64,000 bases of DNA from Stromatinia cepivora. Its lineage: Eukaryota > Ascomycota > Leotiomycetes > Helotiales > Sclerotiniaceae. The notes beneath the pieces were generated by a model. The model saw only the letters and a list, made by a program, of their open reading frames with translations. It searched no databases and was not told the origin of the DNA. Location: contig RCTD01000018.1 in NCBI GenBank assembly GCA_014898415.1, positions 563,001 through 627,000 of the forward strand, read 5' to 3'. Of this stretch, positions 13,196-25,500 are shown in pieces. The position numbers were made by a program, and so were the translations under genes. Numbering within the stretch: the stretch's first letter is position 1; each line of letters begins with the position of its first letter.

Positions 13196-13230
13196 TGAAT
13201 GAATGAATGAATGAATGAATGAATGAATGA
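13196..13230. repeat. Microsatellite (TGAA)n, about 9 copies
   Basis: Nearly nine uninterrupted TGAA units in intergenic DNA between POL3 and the rhomboid gene. Likely length-polymorphic. Confidence 0.95.
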
Positions 13231-13672
13231 TGAAAGCCCAGCCTTATAAATATTTTTGTAGGACTCTAAAGAGAATTCTTCAGCTTGTTGCTGAGCACTG
13301 AATGGAGAGAAGTTCGTGAATCACGGCAGTGAAATATGAAACATCCTGTTTTGATGATGACTTAAAGAATTTTGTATTGTGTTGTAGACCAAATTAATTC
13401 CTTCCTTCATTCTGTTGATTCCGTATTATATATAATATTCTTCAAGACAAGATCAATATTTTATTTCTTCACTGTATAATTAAACATTTTCGATAATTGC
13501 ACCATTTCAAGGTTCTCGGGTGGAGATACGCCTAGGTAATCCCCAACCTTAAGAAATTATCTCTAAAAGACCCTACTGTACGGGGAATAGTAGTTCAGGT
13601 ACAAGCCTCTTTGCTTTGGTGTTGCCTCTGAAACGGGGACAATCCAAAATTAGATTCTTCTCCGATTGAGTA

Positions 13673-13712
13673 ACCCATCTCACCCATCTCACCCATCTCA
13701 CCCATCTCACCC
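13673..13712. repeat. Minisatellite, 9-bp unit ACCCATCTC, 4.4 copies
   Basis: Perfect tandem copies of a 9-bp pyrimidine-rich unit, about 400 bp upstream of the rhomboid start codon. No coding role is apparent. Confidence 0.93.
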
Positions 13713-14112
13713 TCCACAACCTTTTCAATTTCCCTCGGCCGAGGAGGCAGTGCGTCTAGAGCAAATATCGTAATCAATAAACGATTCCATCCCTAGCCTG
13801 AAATCATTACGAGGTTCAAACCAATATTCAAATTCATTGAAGTTTCTTTCTCACGCCATAGCAGCGACTCAAAAAGTGTTATTTATGAATAGTGACTGAG
13901 CACCACTAAAATATTTGATAACTTCCAATTCGTTTGTACTTTCAGCTTAAACCCTACATTTCGACCTTGGAATCTCCTGTTTCAGGCTTGTGTGCAATCT
14001 TCAGACGATCGCAACTTCGACTTTCTTTTTATGCGATCAACGATTCTACCTCCCTTCGAACGATCATTTCATACGGTCCATTCGATACGGTCAACCAGTT
14101 TCAGTAGTAACA

Positions 14113-15865
14113 ATGGCGGCTAACGAGTATTACAACTCTTATTCACATCAACAACAATATCAACATGAAGAACCACAACCATATCACAGTCCATTCGACA
14201 CCCAATCTCAACAAAATACAGTACCTCCATCATATCATTCTCAAGTACCCTCAAGGCAAGGCTCATTCCCTTCACAAGTAGGATCAGCAAGACCTCAGGA
14301 AATGTCACCAGTCTCTCCATTCGAAGCCCCGTTCGATGATCATGTATATCCGGCGCCAAATGTACCACCACATAGACAAGAAAGCTCGCATAGCTTAGGA
14401 CAAAATTCGCAATATTATGCACAAGGTGGAGGAGGCAGGCCTCAAGATGGGATGGGCTACTCTAATGAAGATATACCTTTACGAGAAAACCCGCAAGTAC
14501 CAGCAAAAGATGCCTCGACAGATCATATTTACAATGCGAACCTAAACGACCATGTATACGATGCAGGGGAATCGGGAGTACCTCCACACTTAAAGGATAA
14601 CAAGAGGAATAGAATGAGCGACGCTATGGCTATGGGACTTGTGAATAGAAGGAAGGGCATTCCTTTCGTAACATATACTCTCACTTTGGTACAAGTGATA
14701 GTATTTATTGTGGAGATTGTTAAGAATTGTAGGTATTTCAAAGCTGAGTTTGGATATGAGATGCTAACATGAAACAGCTCAACTCACCGGATCTCCGATC
14801 GAAATTCATCCTTCTTTTAACCCTATGATTGGTCCCTCACCATACGTGGTTATCAACATGGGCTCAAGATTCACACCGTGTATGCATAATATGACCGGCA
14901 TACCAGATCTAAATGCCATAAGCTGGCCATGTCCGAATACAACAAGCGCAACATCGAATGATTGCTCTATAAGTGATCTTTGTGGATTTGGAGGAGTGGG
15001 AGCGACACCCGATCAATGGTATAGATTCATTTTACCTATGTTCCTTCACGCTGGAATCATTCACATCGGTTTCAACATGCTTCTTCAAATGACCATGGGA
15101 AAGGAAATGGAGATTTTAATCGGACCCATTCGATATTTTTTGGTTTACATCTCTAGTGGGATATTTGGGTTCATACTAGGTGGAAATTTTGCTGCGACAG
15201 GTATCTCATCCACAGGCGCATCGGGAGCTCTTTTTGGTCTCATTGCTCTTACGCTCCTTGACTTACTATATAAGTGGAAAGAACGAGTCAGTCCAATGAA
15301 AGAATTAGCCTTTATCCTCCTCGATATCATCATATCCTTCGTTTTAGGTCTCCTACCTGGTCTCGATAATTTCTCTCATATTGGAGGATTCCTTATGGGT
15401 TTTGTCCTTGGGTTATCGATTCTTCGTTCACCCAATTCTCTGCGAATGCGAACAGGTCAATCGGATCCACCATATGCACCTGTTCCTACTAAAGCCAATC
15501 AAGGTGACCGTGGTATCGTTAGTTTATTCAAGAATCCTTCGGGCTTTTTCAAAGGAAGAAAACCAGCTTGGTGGGCTTGGTTACTTTTGAGATTAGCTGC
15601 TTTCGTATTTGTTTTTATTGTGTTTATTTTACTTTTAAACAATTTCTATATCTATAGAAAGACTTGCGGATGGTGCAAATATTTGAGTTGCATTGTAAGT
15701 TTCCCCTGATTTTAGTCGGTTATATTTCTTTGTTGAATAAAGCTAACATGATGGAAACAGAATGTCAACAATTGGTGTAGTTTGGGGAATCTACAATTGA
15801 CTAATATTACGACGAAAAGAAGTTTACTGGATAGTTGGGATGCGATGGCCAAGTTGTATGAATAA
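14113..15865 (+). CDS. Rhomboid-family intramembrane serine protease, 545 aa
   Basis: Cleaves transmembrane substrates within the membrane. Three exons, 14113-14728, 14778-15694 and 15761-15865, with introns of 49 and 66 nt, both carrying a GCTAAC branch point. The start at 14113 (MAANEYYNSYSHQQQY) is preferred over an in-frame ATG at 13990. Residues 1-180 are a Gln/Pro/Ser-rich cytosolic tail. A first helix (about 186-204, FVTYTLTLVQVIVFIVEI) precedes a lumenal loop with several Cys. The catalytic core follows: HIGFNML (N305), GASGALFG (nucleophile S354) and FSHIGGFLMG (H406). A final helix (about 470-490) and a short Cys-containing tail end the protein. The Ser-His dyad is intact. The length and tail resemble secretory-pathway rhomboids (type Rbd/Rhb), not the mitochondrial PARL type. 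The substrate is unknown. Confidence 0.93.
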
Positions 15866-16674
15866 GACGAGACAGTGTATTCTTGGTGATTTGGCTGGAA
15901 TTATAATGAGGATCATGATATGGAAGATTAGGCTGCGCGAGTCGGGGTGGAGGCTGATTTTTTGACTTTTCGAGAAAATGAGCGCATATTGCAATATGCA
16001 TAGCGACGGAGTTCTTTATCAATTTCGACGGCATGGGTCTCTTCACATATTCACATGGTGGATAAACTACGACCAACTTTTGTTATGTGCCAGGAATAGG
16101 GTTTTGATGGGGGTCAGGTCGAAAAGGATGATCAGATGGATGGAATAAAGTTCAGGAAATGAAAGAATTTAGTCTAAGCACTATGGTCTAGAGTCTGGAT
16201 ATGGAGATTGAACAATCCAGCGTATACCATGAGATATTTTAGCAAGTTTATCAATGATACCATTTTCTATCTTACATTGAACCTGATTCTCATATGTTGA
16301 ACTGATGGTTGAATAAGATGAGTAAATCGCAGTATCGACAAATTTAGCTCTTTACCTCTGGTTATATAATGCTTCTCTAGTTCTCTAGTCAATATAATGA
16401 GACTTCTCGTCCATGTACCTACATGGTAAAGTAAAATACGTTGAGACATGCATGACGCGAGTTATCTTCGGAAGTGCACTAGGTGCACGGGCTAAATGCT
16501 GTCACACCGCTTTGGTTCTGCCACTTTCCAAATAATTCTGCCGTACTTTGAATATTTGTGAGCCAAGGCGGTATAACCAAAAAAAATATTTTGTCACAAA
16601 GACATCTCATCTTCCACAACCCTTTCAGTCTTCCAAACCATTCCAATTTCCAATTAACATCAAATTCTCTCAAC
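15866..16674. other. Intergenic region
   Basis: Non-coding sequence between two same-strand genes: the 3' flank of the rhomboid gene and the promoter of the next gene. No features of note. Confidence 0.5.
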
Positions 16675-17920
16675 ATGAGTCGCAATGATGGAAATGAACG
16701 GGTAGTTAAACCCAAGAAAGAAAAAAAGGCCAAAATTCCCAAAGAACAACGCGTTCGCAAGATCAGACTCCCCAAAGATAAAGATCCGCATCGCACCGAC
16801 AAACCGGAAGTTCCTTTGATGAACAGATCTGTACATGCAAAATGGGGCGCACTTTTTCGCAAACATTTGGGGGTTCTAGAGGCTCATTGTAAGGCGTTAG
16901 ATAGAGTTCAACAGTCTATGAAGAGTGAGATGAATAATTTGAGTGAGGAGGAGAAAAGGGAGTGGGAATTGAATGAGGAGGGGCCCTGGAGAATTCTTTG
17001 TGGTTTGTTGGATAGAGGAAGGGATACGCTTGTTAGTGGGAGGAAGATGGCGAGGTTTGTTGTGAGTTTTCTCGGGGGATTTAGCTATTTTTCTACTACA
17101 AGGTTGCAGGTACTGATTGGGATTCGAATAGTTACCAGCTCGTTTGATCAAGGATAGAAAGGGTTTGGGTGTTCGCGGCACAACTTATGAACCTCTTGTA
17201 CCACAACTTGATGCTCGTCTAGCCGCTGAAAAAAATGGTACTACCAAACACGACGAGAATAGCAATAGCGATAGCTCAGATTCCTCCTCAGACTCAGACT
17301 CCAATTCTGACTCAGCAGAAGATACAGGATATGAAGATGAAGATGTGGAAATGGAAGATGCACCAGCTCCTGAATCCAAAAATACTACCACGACCAGTGC
17401 GCCAGCTGCGGTGGAACCAAGTCCTCATTTTTTCGTCGATACCATGCCAACTCCAGTCGCCGAATTAAACAAGAAGGACAAGAAGGATAAAAAGAGAAAG
17501 GCTGAGGAGGCTCTTGGTGGAAAGAAAAGTAAGAAAGATAAGAAGGCTGATGAGGAAAAGCAAATTGAGGAAGAGGTCAATTTCCAAGCTATGGAGGCAC
17601 AGTTACAAGCGGAGGTTGAAGCTGGTATGAAGGCACAGGAGGAAAAGGCTCAGAGTACCGAGGATAAGAAGGAGAAGAAGGAAAAGAAGAGGAAGAGAGA
17701 GAGTTTGGGTGAGGAAAGTGAGGAAAAGAAAGCGAAGAAGGAGAAGAAACCCAAGAACGTTGAGGAGGAGGACGTGAAGGAAGATGTGAAGGAAGATGAA
17801 GAGGCTGAACTAGAGCCTAAGAAGGAGAAAAAGGCAAAGAAAGACAAGAAGAGGAAAGCAGATGATGTAGCGGCTGAAGATGAACAGATTGATGGAAAAA
17901 GGAAGAAGAAATCGAAATGA
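16675..17920 (+). CDS. Lysine/glutamate-rich, probably nuclear or nucleolar protein, 391 aa
   Basis: Exons 16675-17061 and 17132-17920. The 70-nt intron has donor GTGAGT, branch TACTGAT and acceptor GAATAG, phase 0, and the join reads ..MARFV|LPARLIKDRKG... An earlier GT (AG|GTTTGT) and an earlier AG (TTGCAG) lead to stops and were rejected. Residues 1-35 are basic (KPKKEKKAKIPKEQR). Residues about 55-140 form the only globular-looking part, with several Trp (WGALFRKHLGVLEAHCKALD). Residues about 170-207 are an acidic Ser/Asp tract (SDSSDSSSDSDSNSDS), a possible CK2 target. The last 150 residues alternate KKEKK and KDKK motifs with Glu, likely coiled coil with several NLSs. The composition resembles nucleolar ribosome-assembly factors, but I do not recognise the family. 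Confidence 0.78.
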
Positions 17921-20787
17921 TAGTCAACAGTATCGTGGATTTGTATAGCTAAAATTTGAAAAATGGGAGGAGCATCTGGGAAATGGATTACTTTAATGAA
18001 TTGAATACTATGTAAGAACATTTCATAGATACTTGGGTAATCTTACAACCAACTAAGTTTGCAATGAATTTGTTTGAGTCGAGGAATCAATCACAGGTGT
18101 GGTTTTGTTTTGCTTGTTTTGGTCTGCTTTGCTGGTGCTATGAGATGAGTGTAGGGAATTTATCTATTCATATTGCTGAGGCAGGAAGTGTACGAATGAT
18201 TGACTGGTCTACCATGTCACTCCTAAACCTGGTACGGAGATCTTACATATGCATGAAAACAGCAATGTCAATTAACCTATGAGTGAGGAAAAGCTAGGTG
18301 CAAGTCCATCAATCTGTGGAGGACCTTGAATTTAGAAAGGGGGGAGGGGGAGGGGTGGTATATATATAAGGTTATCTTTCTTTTGTAGTTTTGTAGTTTT
18401 GTAGTTGGAAATGGAGATGAGATGTTGGGGTTAGAGATGGGAAGTCGAGGAGGCGATATGGAGTGGGGACTTGTGGGGGTTGGTGGTGGTGGTGGAAAAG
18501 GGAGCGCATAGAGAGGGAGGGGGGGAGAAAGGAGGAAATTGGGGAGGTGGGGTGTGTGAAGGGTGAGGGATGCTGATTCTGTTGCTGATAGTGATGAGGA
18601 GAAGATGATTAATGTTATCGTTATCTTTATTTCCGTCATCGCAGAGGATGAATGATTATTAGTTTTTCATATCAACATTTGTATTCTTATCTCTGTCTTT
18701 GAGCAGGAAAACGGGATATTGTTATTGTCAAAGTGCTGACTAGTGTCGTGTTGTATTGCTCTTAATATCTCACCAACTCTCACTCTCACTCTCACTATCA
18801 TCACCATCACCTATCAACACCACCCCTCAAATATCAAAGCAGCATATATTACTCCCAGAAGCTTCGAGTCAGCTCTTCTGATGCATCGGGAAAGATCTTC
18901 GAAATTGAGAAATGAATGCGCCGGTGTAGCAAAAATCCCTAGAAAAAAGGTGCGGCGAAAATTATGTTTTGAGATGGAGGTTAGAGATGTGTGGATTTGG
19001 GGTTTTTATAGGTTTTCCTTGATGAGAAAATTGAGGATAGAATTTGGGAATGGGAAATGGAAAATCAAGATGGGTGATAGGATGGGGGTGTGCTGTGTGC
19101 CTGGGATATTATAGGATCCCGGGTTATATAGAATAGAAATGGAAATGGAAATAGAGGATATTTATTGATGGTATATTCTTAAGTATAAAAGAAAATTGCT
19201 GGTGCGATATTTGGGGTTTATTGTTTTTGACATGCCCTCGCGCCGTCGAAAATTGGAGGAGAAAAGGTAGAGGGGATTAGGTGCGGTTGGTTTTCGTTTT
19301 ACTGCTATTGTCCCTTTCGTTCATCTATGCTGTTCTTGTTGTTGAATCAGTTTTTGTCATCGCAAGGAAGCTAGTTGTTGTTGTCATCATCGTTATCATC
19401 ACCTTCTAATTTCCATCATTGACTCCTCATCTCAGGTAGCTCTCTGCATTCTCAGGGTATTCCCACACATAACCTCAACATACAAACCCATTCCTAAAGC
19501 CAAAACCCCACAAAAAGTCCAATGATTAAGTCTCTGCCTCCTTGTACTTCAGGTGCATCACACTTTATATACTTCAGGAATGCGAAGTAGAGATAGAAGG
19601 ATTAGGTTTAGTATCCATACTCCCCCTCTTTTGTTTTTATCAGGCACATGTTTAGTTACTCGTGCTGTGAGATTCATGGGATTTTTTGATCTTAGTATTC
19701 GCTTGCGGGAGGAATGGGAGGACCAGGTGGAGTATAAAAACAAAGCTACTTATACATTTAAGAACTCATATATCTAAACCGACCTTTATCGAAACTGCAG
19801 ATGGATTTTGCCCTGGATAATGGTTCTGGGAGTGCTTATGGAGCTCTATAGAACTTTAAGGGATGTTTGAGACGCTCCTAGTTATTCATGGAAAAAGATT
19901 TTTGTTGTTGCTTATGATGGTGTACTGTTAATCTATTCGGCAGTAATGAAAAGGGACAATAATTCATACAACGCGATAGTATTTCTAAACTTATGGATCA
20001 TCTCCACGTATTGAAAATCAAACATCCAATATCAAATGCTGAAATATTAGAAAATGCTCCCCTGAAAGCGAGACGTTGAAATTTTAATTCTCTTGATTCT
20101 AAAAACTAAGAATTGCGCGGAAATCGAGCTTTTATATCGGGCACTGGCTCCGGTTTTCATAGAAAACTTTATACGATTGTGATGCAAACCTAAGCCCTGA
20201 AAGAGTTGGAATACAGACCTCGCCATCTTTGGGCGCCATTCGGCACCGTAGCTTACAGTACTTTAAGTTTGTGCTAGGGAAGAGAGGGGGATTGATATAG
20301 TAGAGTGTGAGGGTTGGAGGGTTGGAGGGGAATTTGTGGTGCGTATATGTGGGGAGGTAGTGAGATGGTGATTCGAATGGTGATGGTGATAGTGATTGAT
20401 GATGATAGAGTAGTGATAATTAAAAGAAGGATAGAGATAGTGATGAAGGTGACAACGGAAACAGGAGAATAGGAGAACAGCAAAACACCTATTATCTAAC
20501 TATAAAACAAGATGTAAAACCACAACCTAATCCCGATATAATCCATCTATATACATCTACGAAATAAACTATTTATAGCATGGCATATTTCAATTTATAC
20601 AATATCCGGTGATTTCGATAATATAAGAAATCATCTACAGCCACTAGATAATAAACAAACACCAACAAAACCTCCACGAAAAAACAATCTAAACAACATC
20701 CCATCAAAGTCCTTGTATTACACTAAAGCGATGTTACTAGTAGTGGGCGTAGAAATAAAACGTAACCTTGTAAATATTGCTAGAGTA
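17921..20787. other. Intergenic region, low-complexity tracts, no supported gene
   Basis: Nearly 3 kb without a convincing gene. G-rich tracts (GGGGGAGGGGGAGGGG near 18339; 18430-18560) make long but low-complexity minus-strand frames rich in Pro/Ser. CT repeats (CACTCTCACTCTCACTCT near 18778) and TG/GT-rich blocks near 19320-19400 follow. The frame at 18743-19114 plus has no domain signal. Confidence 0.45.
20780..20787 (+). repeat. Left target-site duplication of MITE copy 1
   Basis: CTAGAGTA, matching the right flank CTAGAGTG (21312-21319) at 7 of 8 positions. Eight-base duplications are characteristic of hAT transposons. Confidence 0.75.
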
Positions 20788-21311
20788 TAGGCTGCGCATA
20801 AATTATCTGGATATCCGCGGATAATCCGCCCCGTGGATTATTCATCAGAGTTATTATCCGTTTTGCAAATTATCTATTGAGATTTTAAAATAATCTGTTC
20901 TATATAGATTATTTATGGATTATTTGCGGATAATCTGTTTATCTACAAGTTGATGGGTTATCCGCGAATAATTTATAGATTGGTAAATTATCCGTAAACA
21001 ATCTATCGGTAAATGGATATCCATAAATAATTTGTAAATAATTTATATAATTTATGAAGATTAATATAAAAATTAATATAATAATAAAGGAGTAGTTTCA
21101 AAAATAAATGAATATCTATTAATTCATAAATTATTTGTGGATTATTTATCAATCTATAAATTGATGGATATTTATAGGTATTTATATATAATCTATTAAT
21201 TATTTATGAATACTTATTCAGATTCTTTAATTATCCATCCCATCAATGGATTATCCATGGATTATCCATCAGAATCATTATCCGCCCCGCGGGTAACCAT
21301 TGCGCAGCCTA
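20788..21311 (+). mobile_element. hAT-type MITE, copy 1 (524 bp)
   Basis: Perfect 11-bp terminal inverted repeats, TAGGCTGCGCA at the left and TGCGCAGCCTA at the right, flanked by an 8-bp near-duplication. The inside is AT-rich and non-coding, built from degenerate repeats of GGATAATCC/ATTATCCGC, densest within about 100 bp of each end. No transposase is encoded, so it must be moved in trans. A second copy in inverse orientation is at 30903-31419. The TAG terminus and 8-bp target duplication fit the hAT superfamily. Assignment is by structure alone. Confidence 0.85.
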
Positions 21312-21319
21312 CTAGAGTG
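21312..21319 (+). repeat. Right target-site duplication of MITE copy 1
   Basis: CTAGAGTG, partner of CTAGAGTA at 20780-20787, with one mismatch at the last base. Confidence 0.75.
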
Positions 21320-21660
21320 TATTATATATGGACTAAACTGAGGTGAGATTTGAGAAAGATGGCAGGAAAGGTGTAAATTAGATGTTCATGGGGATTTTTG
21401 AGAGAAGTATTGGGTATGGGCGAGAGAGGATTAGTGAATGGGGAATCAAGGAGTAAGAAGTTTTGTTTTGGTGAACTGTTTTAATGTTGGGATGAGTATT
21501 GTGATTTCTCCAATTTATATTGCTGTCCATAATTAAGTCTAATAACGAAAGACTCCATCATTACACAATAAAAACAGAACCTCATTACACAAACCCAAAC
21601 CAGAAATCCAATAGAAAAAAGAGAAAAAAAAGAAAGCCCATCCAGCCCCCCAAACCCCCC
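21320..21660. other. Intergenic region downstream of the glucanase gene
   Basis: AT-rich 3' flank of the minus-strand GH16 gene. The final 70 bases are a polypyrimidine/C-rich tract on the plus strand. No gene seen. Confidence 0.5.
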
Positions 21661-22524
21661 TCACACCCCATTATAAACCGCCACATACCCCACCTCCATC
21701 CCACTCCCCACATCCCCCCACGTCTGCTCATCCGGATCACCAGGAAACGTCCCCCCAACCGCCACATTCAAAATCACAAAATATGTCTCCCCAACCAAAC
21801 TCACCCAGCCCTCATAATCCGCCACCATAGCCCCCGTAACCGTATAATAAACCTCCCCATCCAACACCCAACTAATACTCTGCTGCTCCCAGCTTCCCAC
21901 GCGCGAGATCCTCACCGCATACGTATGCCATTCCGTACGATCAAAGCCCTGATCTGGAGATGAAAGAGACTGAGGAGATGAAGTTGTGCCCCAGTGAATC
22001 GTACCCGTATTTATCGATGCACCATTAACCTGTTCCATGATATCCCATTCTCCGCATTGAGGCCAGAGACCATCGGAGCGGAAACTAGCGCCTAGTGTCC
22101 AGAAAGCGGGCCACATTCCTTGTTGATGAATGGGATCATTACTACCTAACTTTATACGAGCTTGAAGGATCATTTCGGAGCCTGGGACGCAGCCCCAAGT
22201 TTGCAGTGTGCTGAGACGCGCGGAGGTCCATGTGTTGGTGGTGTAGAGGGGCGTGATGTATAGGGTTGAGACGCCGGAGAGGTTGGCGTTTAGGGAAGAG
22301 GAGGTGTAGTGTTGGAGTTCGTTGTTTTGATTTGTGATGGGGGTTTCGTATTGCCAGTTTGTGGGGGAGGCGCGGGAACCGGCGGCGCCGGGGAAGGTGT
22401 CGGACCAGGTTAGGGTGAAGCCTGGGATTTTGGGGGCGGTGCTTGCGTGGGTGAAAGGGAGGGTGATGGAGATGGAGAGGAGGGAGAGAAGGAAGGGTGT
22501 TGGAAAGGGGTATGAATATTTCAT
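21661..22524 (-). CDS. Secreted glycoside hydrolase family 16 beta-glucanase, 287 aa
   Basis: Probably hydrolyses beta-1,3 or mixed beta-1,3/1,4-glucan outside the cell. Intronless minus-strand gene starting at 22524. Residues 1-27 form a signal peptide (basic MKYSYPF, then LLSLLSISITLPF). The mature part begins GFTLTWSDTFPG, as in GH16 laminarinase-like enzymes. The catalytic signature E-W-D-I-M-E is at 159-164, with E159 as predicted nucleophile, D161 as assistant and E164 as acid/base. The substrate-binding GMWPAFWTLG motif is at 136-145. The C-terminal strand (FFVILNVAVGG-like, about 247-257) completes the jelly-roll. C112 and C157 may form a disulfide. No GPI signal or carbohydrate-binding module follows. 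Whether it acts on the fungus's own wall or on foreign glucan cannot be told. Confidence 0.92.
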   Translation of the reverse strand: MKYSYPFPTPFLLSLLSISITLPFTHASTAPKIPGFTLTWSDTFPGAAGSRASPTNWQYETPITNQNNELQHYTSSSLNANLSGVSTLYITPLYTTNTWTSARLSTLQTWGCVPGSEMILQARIKLGSNDPIHQQGMWPAFWTLGASFRSDGLWPQCGEWDIMEQVNGASINTGTIHWGTTSSPQSLSSPDQGFDRTEWHTYAVRISRVGSWEQQSISWVLDGEVYYTVTGAMVADYEGWVSLVGETYFVILNVAVGGTFPGDPDEQTWGDVGSGMEVGYVAVYNGV

Positions 22525-25500
22525 GGTGATTTTTTTATTTTATCTGATTTGCATCGATCCAGCGATGTAAGACACAGTTAAGGTAGAAAGAATAAAGTAA
22601 GAATGCGCAAATGAATGAATGATCAGTTGAACGAACCAACGACAGATAGTAATAAATGTGAAAAGAACGTAGTTTAGCAAATGTGAAGAAAAAAGAACAT
22701 TACAAGGACAACGACCTACTTTATGCACATTATCTATACCCCCAAAATTTCTCCAAACATTTCTTCATAATCAACGGTCTACCAAAAGGTTCTCTTCCAA
22801 CTCATTCTTCGTATCTATTCCTCTTGATCCTATATATCAATTCGGCCATTGATGTTTCTATCTCCAATCACACAAATCTCTCAATTCAAAAACCCAAATT
22901 CACGACCCAATGTGGCTTGGAGGACTGAACAAAGGACACGACCTGTTAAACACTCCCCTGATATCTCTGAGTTATCGCTTAATTGAATGTTTTAAACCAC
23001 TCGCATTTCGTTTAATAGCCCCATAATTTCATTTGTTGGTTATTTCATAGCAGGCTGCAATTCTAGCCTTTTGATCCTCGCGGATTCTGTTTCGCGCTTC
23101 CCGAAGACTTAAGCTTGGGTCTTGAGGTTTGTGGCGGAGAGGATGTTGGTTGTGGCGATTGGGGATAAGCGCTTGGGGGTTGCATAGGTTGGAACTACAC
23201 ACGTTTTATTTTATACAAAGACGGCAATCTCAAATGCTAACTCTTATTACTCGATACATGTTTCCATGTTCCCAGGTTCTCAAGTTCACTCAAGATGAGA
23301 ATATATTGCGCCCATAAAGCTAGCTGGAAAATAGCTAGAAATTAATCCAACACAAATACACCAGACATCAGTCAACATATTGAGTACTAATAAAAAACAT
23401 ATAAAGGCAAGAGAAATTCACATTACAATCCTCAAACTTTAGTTCCAAATGTGAATTTGTCCCGCTTGTTCATAACCTCAGAATCCGACTATGGAAATGG
23501 CCAAGCATACTTCTCTCATGAAAAACAATAGTCCTAGAATTAGACTCAAAATAGTCTTTGAAAGGATTTTCACTCTCAAGCTTAGCAGAGATGAACCATC
23601 ATTGGTTTTGTGACCTTTGACAGCTGCACTGTTGCATCGACCATTTTGTCCATCCACTTCAGCCTCAAAATCACACCCCTTCGTAACTTAACTCCTATGT
23701 ATTACCGGGGTATTACTACCTCTACAGGGCTCACTCTATCAATGGATGAAATTGACATATGATATAAATTGGCAAGGCTAGTGCGACTGCGAAGCACTCC
23801 GAGTACCGAAGCTAATCGGCCAAATGGCTTTTTGATATACGGGCCTCATCACTCCAGATTTCATGAACAGGAAGCTGTCGATACATAATGTGACAAAGTA
23901 CAGTAGAATGTAGTATGTGATAAAGCCAATCGAGTTCACCGAGTATGCGCTAGACAATACTTTTGAAAGTCAGTGAGCAGTTATTCAGAGAAGCCGTGAG
24001 TACAAGCCTTTCACCACGAGAATTTTGAATAAGTTGCAAAATAAACGGGTGGTACAACTAGATTTGACTAGTATTGCTACACACAAACTACTCGGCCTAG
24101 CGCTCGGGTATGTATTACAGTGAGAAGAATCTGTCAAGGACTACAAGACGAGAGTTGCGAGCGCCCGAAATTACGAGACCATGTCAGACTGATTGCCAAA
24201 AGAAAAATTGCCCGCAAGGAATACACAATCGCAGCCGAGTAAGTATATAAAGAAACTGCAGCCGCAGAGTGTGTAGCACGAGCCTCGAGGAGAGCCATCT
24301 GGAAATTTGAAACCCGAATTCCGTACATGATAGCATAAATGATGACAGAAGTTAAGCACAGAAGCCAAGAATGGAATTTGCATCCGTGTGTGGAGTTGAG
24401 GTCGCGTCGTAATACGTGAGCTGAAATGTAAATCGCGGGACTAGAAATTGTTGAACTTGTAATACCGGGTATGAATATCATCAAAAATCTATATTCCGAC
24501 CAAGAGAAGACTTTTCAGCTAGGAAACAATCAAGGGTTTCGGCAGTGTGATTTGTACTATTCGGCTTAACTGATTTTTCCCGGCCAGTACATGATGCGCA
24601 AGATATCCCAAAAATGCATAACTGATGGGATAGCGAGCTTGCTTTCAGAATGTTGAAAATTTTGACCTGGCTCTTGTAGCCTTTGTTTGCTGTTTCCTTT
24701 TGTCGATAAGTTGCTTCGCATGTGACCTATGGTTGAAATTCGACTCCTCAAATATTCGACTCCAGACATGAACTGCCTCAGGGTGCGGAGGCATTGTCAA
24801 TTTTAATACTTTAGAGTTGTTACCTTATCAAGGGCAGAAAAGGTTATTCGTCATGGTGTTCTTTCCCGCTCTATTGATTCTTGCACCCGTCATGTTCAAT
24901 ATAAGTCACAAGACCTCAACCTTCGTTTCTACGTCCTTCCGAAACCAATACATCCTCAACCGATACACACACATCCCAGCGTCCCATCCTTCGGGTATGA
25001 AACGAAGTCTGTGCGATGTGATATGCACTATCCAAAACCCTCGGTAGGTCCGAATAAAGCAGCATATAGGTACCTTGAGTTTTCAACAAATCCTTCATGG
25101 AAATTGTTACCAACTTTGACATATAAACTATTGATAAAAAGTCGTGTAATCACATGAGTGGCTGGTTCAGTCTGTCATTCTATCGTGTATCTGAAGCATA
25201 TTGTGGACTATCATATTTGCTCCCGATTGGTTATCCTATCACCAATGTCTTGTGATGAGGTCGCATTCCCGCACATTTCCGATAAGAAGTTTATGGAAGG
25301 GAAACTTTTCCCAATCAATCCCTAATCTAGACTACCAACCATCTCACACCAAAAGATGAAATCCGTTAGGTAATATTTTCGGTGGTGTTTGTTGACCACT
25401 TAAGGAATCTTCATCCAGTCGATAGTGCTGGCGGTGAGCAGGAAAAAATGAAGGTTTCTCAAAATTAAAGCTTTGTACATATGGATCTGGAAAGAAAAGT

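Larger units (their letters stand above)
11408..14112. other. Intergenic region between POL3 and the rhomboid gene
   Basis: Shared 5' flank of two divergent genes. Two overlapping plus-strand frames (11850-12260 and 11887-12366) have no recognisable domain; the second has one hydrophobic stretch (MNSIVLLFLSLIGYALLSYL) but otherwise looks random. Simple repeats lie at 13196-13230 and 13673-13712. The stretch just before 14113 would also extend the rhomboid frame upstream to an ATG at 14116-123 (13990-), but the extension is not protein-like. Confidence 0.45.

Noticed and set aside
13990..14112. Upstream in-frame ATG for the rhomboid gene
   Set aside because: The added 41 residues are not protein-like for a cytosolic Gln/Pro tail, and MAANEYY at 14113 has a good start context (ACAATGGC) and fits the family layout.
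17650..18021. Minus-strand frame of 123 codons rich in Phe/Ser
   Set aside because: Mirror of the KKEKK-coding repeats of the 391-aa gene.
21520..21963. Plus-strand frame of 147 codons
   Set aside because: Antisense to the 3' part of the GH16 gene; His/Pro/Ile-rich shadow composition.
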